Part shown: positions 17,983 to 27,016 of the stretch, one piece after another
How the letters are laid out: each line of letters begins with the position of its first letter
Numbering within the stretch: the first letter of the stretch is position 1
NCBI GenBank assembly: GCA_012295225.1
Contig: WMKK01000003.1
Span: 543,231-607,230 of the forward strand
DNA: 64,000 nt
Reading direction: 5' to 3'
Source: Ostreococcus mediterraneus
Lineage: Eukaryota > Chlorophyta > Mamiellophyceae > Mamiellales > Bathycoccaceae
The notes under the pieces: generated by a model
What the model saw: only the letters and a program-made list of their open reading frames with translations
Databases searched by the model: none
Told to the model about the DNA's origin: nothing
Position numbers and translations under genes: made by a program

Positions 17983-20031
17983 CTATGTGCCGACTTTTTT
18001 CTCGATGTCGCGCACGCGCTCGAGGGCGGCGCGCATGCGTTCGATTTGCTCCTTCAAGACGGCAATGTGGTCGGCGGCATCTGGTGATGGTTGGACGATG
18101 GGTTGATCCGTCGTAGCCGTGGTGGTAAACGTCGTGTCGTTCATTGTGTCGTTCACGGGTGATGGTGGTGCGAGCGGGTCCGTGGTGTTCGTGATGTTCG
18201 GGATGGCGGCGACCTCGGCGTCGACTTGCGTCACGGCGTCTCGTTCGTCAGAGGTACGCACGCCAATAATTTCAAGAAATGTGGCGAGAGATGCTCGGGT
18301 ATTCGGGCCTATCCACGCCTGGGCTTCCTTTATGTAAGTCTGTGCGCAATGTGGCTCGCCTACGCACGACGTGGTCTCACGAGCTGTGCTCATGGTGCAC
18401 TGCCTTGGTCCGCAGCACGGCGGCACGATGGCGTACGCAAAAGTACCGAAAGTTCCAGCGATGTCGCCTGGTCTCATGCTCGCGTACAACTTTTTTACGG
18501 CGCCCTCAAAACCGAGGTGTAACATGTCATGTGCGCGCTCTTTGAGCTCTTCCGCCATCTGAAGTCGCGGCAATTGGTAATAATCTTGGATTTCTTGCGC
18601 GCTCAAGCCTTCCAATTTTTCTAAGTACGCTGTCAACGTCGGAGAGTAGTCCTTGCCAATATACCCACCCTCGACGTAGCAACGATAATCCAGCAGAATT
18701 CCAACTGTGGGCAGTTTTTCTGGAACCGTGTCGCAATTGTTATTCATCGCGCACGTCATTTTGTCGTATCCCACTCTGTACGTCTCGTACTTTTGGCCGC
18801 CGGGAATGAACATTGAGTTGAGTCCAGCTTTTGCGGAGCTAATCATCGCCGTTTCGTTATCTATTACGGTTGCGTTTCCAAATTCATCAAAGAAAACGTT
18901 CTGCCCATGACGATCGCGTTGTGACGTCAACAACTCGAATAGCGTAATATCTTTGATCCTGTTCAGATCTCCCGAATTTATCAAATCTATTTTCTCGTCA
19001 TCCACCCCGGCGCCGAGGGATTCCAAGCTCACACCCGGAGCTTTATCGAACACCTGCACTAGCAACTCTTGTTTTGCGCCTGAACTTGACATCTGGCCCT
19101 CGTCCCAAGGCGTGAATGTTTTCGCGAGAAGCGTCCACGTGCGTGGCGTGATGTCTCCCAAACCCGCCTCGACGGCGATTTTATCAATCGCGTTTAAAAA
19201 ATGCTGATTGCAGTACCGATTCGGCGTCATCCCCGAATCTGGACACGACTTCGACTTGACTATGTCTTGATACGTCTTACCCTCATCCGGGCACGTCTCT
19301 GGGGTCCAGCGCTCGAGATGCGGTAAGTGTCGATACTCTCCCTTCAACCCGCACCACGCCTTGACAAAGACATCCTTGACGCCCCCTCCATCGGCTTCAT
19401 CGCGCAGCACCTGGCCTTTAAACACCGCCGTGTTGCTCGCACCTAATTGTACCGGTCGCGATTTACCGTTAAACACAACCCTCTTCTCTATGCGATCCAG
19501 AATAACGTTGCAACCGTAGCACAACGTGCAGTGCGTCGGCTCACTCGAAGACGACTCCGAAGACTTCTCCGGCGCCGTCAACGCAACCCCCGCGGGGACG
19601 TCCCCGAGCGCACACAACGCACACGTATCACACGTCTCAAACGTGCCCACGAACCCACCACTCGCGTCGCCACTTGCATCGCGAAACACCGGCTCATCCG
19701 CGTCGGCTTCGGCGCCTCGAACGCTCGCGTCGCCTACATCCCCGAGCGCCCCCAACTGCGCCGGCGCATCGACCGATGGGAACACCGCGCCGCCGTTGAC
19801 GTCCCGCGCGACGTTGGCGCTCCAAAACGCCTCGTCGCGCGCCTGTCGCACGCTAGGTATCGCGTATTCGGGTCCCAACTTTCTGTGACTGAGTGCGCTC
19901 TGAATCACGCGCGCATCCGACGTCGACGCGTCGACGACGCGCATCGCGGACGCCGCGATCGCGATGGTGACGACGCATGTGATGGCGCTGACGCGCGCGA
20001 TGGGTGCGCGACGCCCCGCGCGCGACACCAT
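17983..20031 (-). CDS. Secretory-pathway protein with FAM20/PI4K-like kinase fold
   Basis: The product has 682 residues with an N-terminal signal peptide or anchor (ISAITCVVTIAIAASAM) and a Cys-rich segment (CDTCALCALG, CTLCYGC). A kinase-like region follows: the lysine region DVFVKAWCGLKGEY, then LLTSQRDRHGQNVFFDEFGNATVIDNETAM. This last stretch has the DRH-x3-N catalytic loop and the D-N metal-binding arrangement seen in FAM20/four-jointed and PI4K-type atypical kinases. Cys pairs recur later (PPCCGPRQC). The C-terminus has N-glycosylation sequons (NITNTTD, NDTMNDTT) and ends in a short coiled coil. A lumenal or extracellular kinase is inferred; the substrate is unknown. It is tandem with the receptor kinase, 71 bp apart. 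Confidence 0.65.
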   Translation of the reverse strand: MVSRAGRRAPIARVSAITCVVTIAIAASAMRVVDASTSDARVIQSALSHRKLGPEYAIPSVRQARDEAFWSANVARDVNGGAVFPSVDAPAQLGALGDVGDASVRGAEADADEPVFRDASGDASGGFVGTFETCDTCALCALGDVPAGVALTAPEKSSESSSSEPTHCTLCYGCNVILDRIEKRVVFNGKSRPVQLGASNTAVFKGQVLRDEADGGGVKDVFVKAWCGLKGEYRHLPHLERWTPETCPDEGKTYQDIVKSKSCPDSGMTPNRYCNQHFLNAIDKIAVEAGLGDITPRTWTLLAKTFTPWDEGQMSSSGAKQELLVQVFDKAPGVSLESLGAGVDDEKIDLINSGDLNRIKDITLFELLTSQRDRHGQNVFFDEFGNATVIDNETAMISSAKAGLNSMFIPGGQKYETYRVGYDKMTCAMNNNCDTVPEKLPTVGILLDYRCYVEGGYIGKDYSPTLTAYLEKLEGLSAQEIQDYYQLPRLQMAEELKERAHDMLHLGFEGAVKKLYASMRPGDIAGTFGTFAYAIVPPCCGPRQCTMSTARETTSCVGEPHCAQTYIKEAQAWIGPNTRASLATFLEIIGVRTSDERDAVTQVDAEVAAIPNITNTTDPLAPPSPVNDTMNDTTFTTTATTDQPIVQPSPDAADHIAVLKEQIERMRAALERVRDIEKKVGT

Positions 20032-20102
20032 CGCGCGAGAAGGAGTCGCAGACTGAGGTTGACGTAGTGTTGGCGCTACACACGAAAAAAAACATTTTGA
20101 TG

Positions 20103-22064
20103 TTACAACGCGCCGCCGTCTTCAGTAGACGCTATGTGTCGTAGACATTTCGTGATGACGTTGATGATGTCATCAAAATCCGGCCTCGCGCTTGGATTTG
20201 TTTGCCACGCCGGGACGAGGACGTCGTCGACGAGCGATTTCGACGCCCAGTCGACGCGCGAGAACGCTCGGTGTCTATCGAGCGGAAGCCGCTGTGACTG
20301 TATGGCGACGGTGAAAATAATTTGCATGTGATTGTTTAGCCACTCCCAAGGTTGCTGTCCGCTGAGCATCTCCCAAATGAGTACGGAGAATGAAAAGACA
20401 TCGCATTTGGTCGTCACCGAATCGTCGTCGCCGATGAAGAGCTCGGGCGCCATGTACGCCGGCGTGCCTGCGATTGAGGCGTGCGTCTTGCTCGCTGAAC
20501 TCGCGAAACACGTCGTCTGCTCGAGCGCACGCGCAATTCCAAAGTCTGCAACCTTGGCGCAGTGGGCGTTGAGTAACACGTTGTGTGATTTCAAGTCCCG
20601 GTGCGCGATGGATTTGTCATGTAAATACTTCATGGCGAGAGCGACGTCGAGCGCCACGCGTAAGACTTCATGCGTTTTCAGCACCCTTTTCTGTACATGC
20701 ATCAGCGCGTGGAGGCTTCCGCGGTCCATCATTTCTTCAACGATGCATATATTGTTTGGTTTTAGACACGCGCCAAACATTCGGACGACTTTTGGGTGCC
20801 GAACGGTGCTCAAGACGGCGACTTCTCTCACAAATGTCTTCAAGTCGCGCGCAGTCATGCGAGACGCGGCGTGGAGCTTTTTCACCGCAACGATGCGCTT
20901 GTTCCATCGACCGGCGTAGACGGCGCCGTAAGCACCGTGTCCGAGTAATTGGCCGAGTTTAATGTGCGCGAGCGGGATCTCGACGACGGCGCCGACGCCG
21001 CGTTCGTCCACGACGACGTCGTCTGATTCGTCCGCGTCGCTCGCGTCAATATCTTGCACATACGCCGCAAGAGATCCTTGAAATAGATCAACCTCATCCA
21101 CGAGTTGGTGCCGTAATGGATATACGCCTGCTTTGATGCGCGCCGTGTCGTCGGCGGGAATTATCGTGACGCCGTCCAAATCATCCGTCCTTGACATGAA
21201 ACATTGCCCGGGTAAAAGCATGGTGGTTTTTCGCTTTGTCGGCGCGGCAGAGATGATGTCCTCGACGTTCACGTTCACGAGCGTCACGTCTTTGTAATCG
21301 TCAGCGATGAGACAACGCGAAATGTGCCTGGTGATTTCAATGACGAACACCAAAGCGACAAAGCAGGCGACGATGAGTGCGGACAAGGCGCTTCCGTTTC
21401 TCAACCACGCGGTGCCGCCGTTGGCGGTGCGCGCGATGACCGTGGGACCACTTTGTGCCTCGATTGTCGGCGACAGCATCGGTGGAGGTGAAAGTTCTGT
21501 GATTTCACGTCCGCAGCAAAACGTGTACTCGCGAATCGCGCACGCGGAATCGAGTGGCGTAGACTCGATGTCTCCCAAACGTTTCGCTTGGCGGCATGGT
21601 TGGCCGTTGACCGCGACGCTCTCTATGTTTTCAATCACTGCGTCATCGACGATCCCTACGAAAGAAAATTGTTGCGACGCACCACTCTTGATAAGTGCGT
21701 TACTCAGTCGATTTACTACGCGCACTGGCTGCCCACCAGGACCGCCTGGGTTGATGAGCAACGCGTTTTCAACTTGTCCCCTATGAATTCCCTGCCCTCT
21801 AGCAAAAATCCACGTAACTTGCCAACTCGACACAGTCTCGGGATCGTTATTGCGCATCGTGAGTAGACCATTGAACAATGCGTTCGACTCGTTGCTTGCG
21901 AGTCTTGGCGCGATTTTGTACGTGAAATCAACGGCACACACGCCACACGGTTGAGTCGCGTCGCACTGAGAACACGTTTGCGCTTCGCTCAATGTTGGAG
22001 CAACGCACGCTAAAAGCACGACACATAGCGCCAAAACTCCGCGACGCGATTGAATGATATGCAT
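20103..22064 (-). CDS. Receptor-like protein kinase (TKL) with CBM2-like cellulose-binding ectodomain
   Basis: The product has 653 residues. A signal peptide (about 1-28) precedes an ectodomain, one membrane helix (about 226-244, SALSALIVACFVALVFVIEI) and an intracellular kinase (about 367-640). The kinase has LLGHGAYGAVY, the lysine in VAVKKL, HRDLKSHNVLL, DFGIAR and GTPAYMAPE, all intact, and resembles Raf-like/TKL kinases. Ectodomain residues 43-157 match the family-2 carbohydrate-binding pattern. It starts with a cysteine (CAVDFTYKI), has SSWQVTWIFARGQGI with two tryptophans, then NALIKSGASQQFSFVGIV, and ends with NGQPC. That pairs the N- and C-terminal cysteines as in CBM2. A sensor of cellulose-like glycans is inferred. 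Confidence 0.75.
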   Translation of the reverse strand: MHIIQSRRGVLALCVVLLACVAPTLSEAQTCSQCDATQPCGVCAVDFTYKIAPRLASNESNALFNGLLTMRNNDPETVSSWQVTWIFARGQGIHRGQVENALLINPGGPGGQPVRVVNRLSNALIKSGASQQFSFVGIVDDAVIENIESVAVNGQPCRQAKRLGDIESTPLDSACAIREYTFCCGREITELSPPPMLSPTIEAQSGPTVIARTANGGTAWLRNGSALSALIVACFVALVFVIEITRHISRCLIADDYKDVTLVNVNVEDIISAAPTKRKTTMLLPGQCFMSRTDDLDGVTIIPADDTARIKAGVYPLRHQLVDEVDLFQGSLAAYVQDIDASDADESDDVVVDERGVGAVVEIPLAHIKLGQLLGHGAYGAVYAGRWNKRIVAVKKLHAASRMTARDLKTFVREVAVLSTVRHPKVVRMFGACLKPNNICIVEEMMDRGSLHALMHVQKRVLKTHEVLRVALDVALAMKYLHDKSIAHRDLKSHNVLLNAHCAKVADFGIARALEQTTCFASSASKTHASIAGTPAYMAPELFIGDDDSVTTKCDVFSFSVLIWEMLSGQQPWEWLNNHMQIIFTVAIQSQRLPLDRHRAFSRVDWASKSLVDDVLVPAWQTNPSARPDFDDIINVITKCLRHIASTEDGGAL

Positions 22065-22187
22065 GCTATGATTTGCGTTTTCGATACCACGTTATTCGCG
22101 CGTCGCGCTGGCGTGTCACGCCCAAAGTATTGGCCAAAAGTGCACGCTATTCCCAATGCGCGCATCCTCGTGGAAACAAAAATAACA

Positions 22188-22958
22188 TCAACCCATTGCG
22201 TCGTCATCTACACCCTCGCCGTCTTTATCGCCTTCCTGCGCACCAAACGACACGTGTTTTTGTCGAACTTGCCGCACGCTCGGCGTCGCGAACGCGCTAG
22301 AGCCACCGACATTTCTCGACACGGCCCACGGCGCGGCTCCGTCGCCTCCGCGCATCGACTGCACCACCATCGACTTCACCAAGCTATCCACCGCACCGGG
22401 CCCAATCTCTCGTGAATTGCCGCTTCGTTCTACGCGTCCTGCCGCGGCAGCGCCGGCGCGATTGAACACCTCACCCGATCTCGGTCCGGGTTTATACGCT
22501 CCCGCCCGTCCCAAAGCGCACGGCGGCGGCGCCTTGTCCGCGTACCTATCGCTCTCAAACTCCCCATCCAAACACAGCCGAACGTGCACGCGCCCATCGC
22601 TTGTTTCTTTAGCTTCGTGCACGCGCTGTTTGCCGCCTATCGTCTGCGTTTGTCCGTGCAAGTCACGATAGACGCGTTCGCCGGTGGCGAGAGCAATGTG
22701 ATAGTGATGATACGGGCACAAAATAGCCTCGACATCCTCGATATCCTCCACGACGCCGCGCAGCAGCGGGCCTCCCATGTGATAACACGTCGCGTCAATG
22801 GCGTGAATGCCCGTGCGCGTGCGAATGAGCGCGAGATGCCGAGTATCGACGCACACAGCGTGACGAGCGTCGAGGACGGGGAGAAGCTGCGCAGCGTCCC
22901 CGACGTCAAACCATCCGTCAGCGAGCGGCACGGGCGACGGTGGAGGTTGATTCATCAT
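22188..22958 (-). CDS. Rieske [2Fe-2S] domain protein
   Basis: The product has 256 residues. The N-terminal half is a Rieske domain with cluster ligands in CYHMGGPLL (C-x-H) and CPYHHYHIALATG (C-x2-H). It resembles the soluble RFESD-type or dioxygenase ferredoxin-like Rieske proteins more than the bc1 type. The C-terminal 120 residues are Gly/Ala/Ser-rich and basic and match nothing I recognise; they may be a linker or interaction tail. The first ATG of the ATG-ATG pair was used; the frame upstream starts only at TTG. An ambiguous base lies at 22967, just upstream. Confidence 0.8.
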   Translation of the reverse strand: MMNQPPPSPVPLADGWFDVGDAAQLLPVLDARHAVCVDTRHLALIRTRTGIHAIDATCYHMGGPLLRGVVEDIEDVEAILCPYHHYHIALATGERVYRDLHGQTQTIGGKQRVHEAKETSDGRVHVRLCLDGEFESDRYADKAPPPCALGRAGAYKPGPRSGEVFNRAGAAAAGRVERSGNSREIGPGAVDSLVKSMVVQSMRGGDGAAPWAVSRNVGGSSAFATPSVRQVRQKHVSFGAQEGDKDGEGVDDDAMG

Positions 22959-22966
22959 CAAGACGT

Positions 22967-22967
22967 N
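22967..22967. other. Ambiguous base (n)
   Basis: This is the only undetermined base seen in the window. It lies 9 bp upstream of the Rieske-protein ATG and does not affect any coding call. Confidence 1.
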
Positions 22968-23056
22968 CGTGCGTGTGCGTTCGCGGGCGCGCGTTCGCAG
23001 GCACGCAAAATCGAGGCTAAGAATGAAGAGGACTATTGTTACAGTTGACGCGTGAG

Positions 23057-23920
23057 CTACGAAACGACACCTTCATGCAGTAACACGTACAAGCGCGTGC
23101 TGTGGCCAAAACTCAGCGTGTCTTTAGCCTTGAGCTTAACGTACGCATTAGCGTCGATGCGCTTTTTATTCACGAACGTGCCATTCGTGCTTCCTAAATC
23201 AAACGCGTACGGCTGCGCGCCTTCGCCGTCGTCGACGTCTCTAAACTGTATCACGCAATGCTGCTTCGAACACGACGGATGGTCGCTGGGAATGTCCACC
23301 ACCGCGCGATCGCGCCCTATCAAATATCTCGTCTGCCCTGAAATCTTATACGGTTCCTCGCACTCCTCTTTACCTTTAAAGCAATACAGCCGCCACTTTT
23401 GCGTCGGAAGCTTCGCCTCGCCTCGCGGCTCAATGTATTTCAACGCCACGCCTTTCACCGAATTCGACTCCGCGGCGAGCAAACCACTCAACGCAAACGA
23501 GGCTTCTTCTTTCGGGATCACCGGAGCGGGTACATCCTCCGCATCCGCGACGCCGTACCGTCCTCCGTCGCCGTCGCTTCGCAGGCGCTCCGCGAGCGTA
23601 GTCGACGCCGGCGCTCCATCCTCGCGCTCCCGACTGCGAGACCGCCGCTCGCGACGCGCGCGCTCGCCGCCTCGATGATAATAACGCTCTCCATCTCGTC
23701 CACCGCCATCGCGCGAATCCTCCCGACGCCGCCGCCGCTCGCGCCCGTCGTCATCATCCATCGACCGCGACCGCCGACGCATTGACGCCCCCTCACCCCG
23801 TCCTCGTCGCCCATCGCGACGCTCTCGCGATAACGACGACGACAACGATCGCGAATGGTGTCGTTCGCGTCGCCCGCGCGCGGTATCCACGTCCGTGCTG
23901 TGCGCCGCGCCGCGCGTCAT
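23057..23920 (-). CDS. SNIP1/DAWDLE-like FHA-domain protein
   Basis: The product has 287 residues. The N-terminal 140 residues are rich in Arg-Ser, Arg-Asp and Arg-Glu, as in splicing-associated proteins. The C-terminal part is an FHA domain with YLIGRDRAVVDIPSDHPSCSKQHCVIQFRD and YAFDLGSTNGTFVNKKRI, which carries the phosphothreonine-binding GR, S-x2-H and TNG residues. This arrangement fits SNIP1, plant DAWDLE and yeast Pml1, which act in pre-mRNA retention, splicing or small-RNA biogenesis. The ATG giving MTRGAAHSTD was used because the upstream extension starts at TTG. It is divergent from the DEAD-box gene. Confidence 0.88.
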   Translation of the reverse strand: MTRGAAHSTDVDTARGRRERHHSRSLSSSLSRERRDGRRGRGEGASMRRRSRSMDDDDGRERRRRREDSRDGGGRDGERYYHRGGERARRERRSRSREREDGAPASTTLAERLRSDGDGGRYGVADAEDVPAPVIPKEEASFALSGLLAAESNSVKGVALKYIEPRGEAKLPTQKWRLYCFKGKEECEEPYKISGQTRYLIGRDRAVVDIPSDHPSCSKQHCVIQFRDVDDGEGAQPYAFDLGSTNGTFVNKKRIDANAYVKLKAKDTLSFGHSTRLYVLLHEGVVS

Positions 23921-24238
23921 CGGCGAAGATGTCGAGGCACAGAATGGCAATCAAAATGTGCAAATTTGCACATTTTGCGGCTTATCTCGCGCCGCGACGC
24001 CGCGCGAGTCGAGTTCGAGTGCAAGAAACGCGCAATTCAAACGCGCCTGCGCGCGCCGGAGCGCCCGCGCGCGCGCGGTCGCGCGCGAATGCGCCTGCGC
24101 TCGCGCGCGTGACTGCTCTGGTCCGTTTTGAAGTGATACATGACGGCGCGACCGATTCGACTCGCGCGCCATTCGTCGACGCCGTGCTCGCACCGTCGAC
24201 GAACGTCTCGGACTAAAGCACGCCGCGCGTTTCGCATC
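23921..24238. promoter_or_regulatory. Divergent intergenic region, SNIP1-like / DEAD-box gene
   Basis: This is 318 bp with GCGC-rich alternating tracts and a palindrome-like stretch (tgtgcaaatttgcacatttt, about 23957-23976) near the SNIP1-like start. An upstream in-frame ATG of the helicase at 24140 lies inside it. No other feature was seen. Confidence 0.45.
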
Positions 24239-25813
24239 ATGTTTGCCTCGCGCGTACCGGGCGTATGGCGCGCGTGCGCGACGCAGGCGTCGATGAGCCG
24301 CGCGTGGTGTCGCGCCGCCGCCTCAGCGCAGACGAAAACGCGTTCGATTTCGGCGGCGTATCCCGCGTCGCACGCGCGCGCGAGGTCGTCTTCCGTCGCG
24401 GTGGCGTCGACGTCGAATGCGTTTGCCGACGCCGGGTTGGTGAATGATGATTTAGTGCGCGCACTCGACGCCATGGCGATCACGACGCCGACCGAGATTC
24501 AGGTCAAGGCGCTCGACGCTGTGGGCGGCCGCGGCGGGAATGTGTTTATTGCCTCGCACACGGGTTCAGGGAAGACGTTGGCGTATTTGCTTCCGGTGAT
24601 ACAGCGATTGAAGCAGGCGGAGGCGGAGGCGGGAGAGCGGTTGGCAAAACCTAAGCGGCCGAAAGTTATCGTCGCGTGCCCGACGCGGGAATTAGCCGAG
24701 CAAGTCGCCGAGGTGGCCAAGGAGGTGAGTCACGTGGCAAAGTTTAGTTCGTACTTAGTCGTCGGTGGGCGGAGATTAGGGACTCAAAAGGAGCGCTTGG
24801 ATTCACCGATTGATGTCATCATCGGCACGCCTGGGAGGTTGATTAAGCACGTAGAGCAGGGGAATTTATTTTTGGGGAGCGTCGACGCGATGATTTTGGA
24901 CGAAGCGGATACGCTCTTCGAGGCGGGATTTGGCGAGGAAGTGAAGCGCATGTTGCGTCCGCTCAAAGCCAGACCCGAAGGTAAGACGTGTGTCCTCGTG
25001 TCAGCAACCATGCCCGAGCGATTGAAGAAGCTCGTAGACGAAGAGCTTCCCAATATGCAGTACATCAAGACGGATTCGTTGCACCGGTCGGCGCCAAACT
25101 TGAAGCACCGTTTTGTGGATTGCCCCGGAGATGTGGACAAGATGAAGGTACTGGAGCAGATCGTGCTCCCCGAACACTCCCAAGGAAAGAAAATTATGAT
25201 CTTTTGCAACACCTTGCCGTCTTGTATCGCCGTAGAGCGCACGATGTTTGAGGCAAACATTCGCACGGTGCAATATCACGGGGACATGACGTCAGATGAC
25301 CGCGCCGAATCCATGCGCGATTTCATCGATGCCGACGGCGGGGAGAACCTCACAATGGTGTGTACTGATTTAGCCGCGCGTGGGTTAGATTTTGGCCGCA
25401 TCAAGGTGGACCACGTGATCAATTTCGACTTTCCGATGAACCCCATCGATTACATTCATCGCTCTGGGCGCACGGCGCGTGCCGGCGCCGTCGGCAAAGT
25501 CACCAATCTCGTCGCCAAGAAGGACCGCGTGTTAGCCGGAGAGATTGACACCGCCGTCAAACTCGGCTTACCCATCGACAACGCCACTAGCTCCCGCGCC
25601 ATTTCCGAAGCTCGCAAAAAGAAAACCGCCGAAGAGGCTCGATACAAGCGCACCGGAGGCGCGTCCCGAGCCAAGCCCATGACGGCCAAAACCGCCCCCA
25701 AATCCAATCGCGGTCGACGCGGTGCGTCGCGCTTCGAAGACACCTCATCCAAGCCCGCATCCGCATCCGCGGTGGCTAAACCATCGTCATCGCGTCTCCG
25801 TCGATCGCGCTAG
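24239..25813 (+). CDS. DEAD-box RNA helicase, organelle-targeted (RH39-like)
   Basis: The product has 524 residues. About 60 N-terminal Ser/Ala/Arg-rich residues look like a transit peptide. All helicase motifs are present: Q-motif TPTEIQ, motif I SHTGSGKT, Ia PTRELAEQ, Ib TPGRL, II DEAD, III SAT, then FCNT, CTDLAARGLDF and HRSGRTARAG. The tail is basic and low in complexity. Organelle targeting and similarity to plastid RH39-type helicases (rRNA maturation) are inferred from the leader and motif context. An upstream ATG at 24140 would add 33 arginine-rich residues and was not used. Confidence 0.9.
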   Translation: MFASRVPGVWRACATQASMSRAWCRAAASAQTKTRSISAAYPASHARARSSSVAVASTSNAFADAGLVNDDLVRALDAMAITTPTEIQVKALDAVGGRGGNVFIASHTGSGKTLAYLLPVIQRLKQAEAEAGERLAKPKRPKVIVACPTRELAEQVAEVAKEVSHVAKFSSYLVVGGRRLGTQKERLDSPIDVIIGTPGRLIKHVEQGNLFLGSVDAMILDEADTLFEAGFGEEVKRMLRPLKARPEGKTCVLVSATMPERLKKLVDEELPNMQYIKTDSLHRSAPNLKHRFVDCPGDVDKMKVLEQIVLPEHSQGKKIMIFCNTLPSCIAVERTMFEANIRTVQYHGDMTSDDRAESMRDFIDADGGENLTMVCTDLAARGLDFGRIKVDHVINFDFPMNPIDYIHRSGRTARAGAVGKVTNLVAKKDRVLAGEIDTAVKLGLPIDNATSSRAISEARKKKTAEEARYKRTGGASRAKPMTAKTAPKSNRGRRGASRFEDTSSKPASASAVAKPSSSRLRRSR

Positions 25814-25931
25814 GCTACGTATGCGGCGATTCATTGTATCATCCCGGTGGGATAAACCATCATGTAATAAACACGCTGACGTGGTTGTGCGCTTTTTCAA
25901 TTTGTCCTTTGCGCCCGTCACTCATCGACGC

Positions 25932-25963
<32 letters not shown>

Positions 25964-26052
25964 GCGATAGCGCGCACGGACGCCCGGGCGTAGCCGCACC
26001 GCGACGGACGCGACAAGAGCGACAAAGAGCGACGTTGGGTGAGGGTGCCGCG

Positions 26053-26947
26053 ATGAAGTTGTTGGTGGACCACGACTTGGCGGCACTTAACGCGTTCTTA
26101 GCGTCGGTCAATGTCGGGGATTACGTGGTTTCTGGGCAAGTGGAGAGCTATTCATGTACGTGTGTGTGCGTGTTCGTGTGCGCGCGCGTATCGCGGGTGT
26201 GGGGGCGTGGGGACGGGCGCGAGGGGAGGGCGCGCGCGCTGGCGTTTGAAACGGAGGAGCGTTTCGGTTGCGCGGGACTGACGATTATGACGCGTGTTCG
26301 TGCTTTTCGACTCATGTGTAGGTAAATTGGCGGGTACGGATAAGAAGTTGTCGCGCTCGCTCGATGCGGAGGTGGTGATGTACATGGCGTCGTCGCCGAC
26401 GGCGCTCGGGACGTCGCCGGTGGGACCGTTGACGGATTCCAACTCGCGCAAGACGTTGATTTATCTCATCTTGACGCTGAATCATATCTACCCGGACTAT
26501 GATTTTAGCAATTTGCGAGCGCAGCACTTTACAAAAGAAGGGACGCTCTCGTCGGTGAAGACGGATATCGATACGATGTTGATGGAAATTGGTAGAGTCT
26601 GGTCGGCGCGATACGGCGACGACGAAGCGTTTCTTGAAGTGTTGTGGAAAACGATGGATGAGGCCATCGAGCTCGTGGATTGCGATGTGTATTCATATAA
26701 AGCCATGTCCGAGGGTGACCCGTTCACGGATGAAGGCAATCTGTGGAGCTTTAATTATTTCTTTTACAACAAAAAGCTGAAGAGAATTCTCTTCTTCACC
26801 TCGCACGCCGCGAGCAAGACCATGGGATTGGATTCCGACAGTGATCTCGACGACATTGATGAAACATCACCCACTGGTGGCGATTACAACTCGTACGAAG
26901 AATCGTGCGGTGATGATTCGTTGATGTTCGACGAGATGGATATGTGA
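26053..26947 (+). CDS. MAF1: MAF1, repressor of RNA polymerase III (two exons)
   Basis: Exon 1 is 26053-26155 and exon 2 is 26322-26947, giving 242 residues. Exon 1 encodes MKLLVDHDLAALNAFLASVNVGDYVVSGQVESYS and the join creates SCKLAGTDKKLSRSLDAEVV, which reproduces the conserved MAF1 block across the junction. Later signatures are LNHIYPDYDFSNLRAQHF and LWSFNYFFYNKKLKRILFF. The C-terminus is acidic, as usual. MAF1 restrains Pol III in response to nutrients and stress and is inactivated by phosphorylation. The frame in front of exon 2 (from 26294) is intron sequence. Confidence 0.95.
26156..26321 (+). other. Intron of MAF1 (166 bp)
   Basis: The donor is GTACGT after 26155, the acceptor is TGTGTAG ending at 26321, and a gactgac branch-point candidate lies about 45 bp upstream of the acceptor. 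The intron is G- and GT-rich. The splice is supported by exact restoration of the MAF1 protein block. Confidence 0.93.
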
Positions 26948-27016
26948 TACTGTCGAGATTACTCTACTACTACTATATGTACGTGTACCCGCGCGGCGTT
27001 TTTGTATATAACATTT

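Noticed and set aside
24037-24483. 148-codon minus-strand frame with orderly-looking helices
   Set aside because: Overlaps the helicase leader and promoter, has no recognisable domain, and is best explained as a shadow frame.
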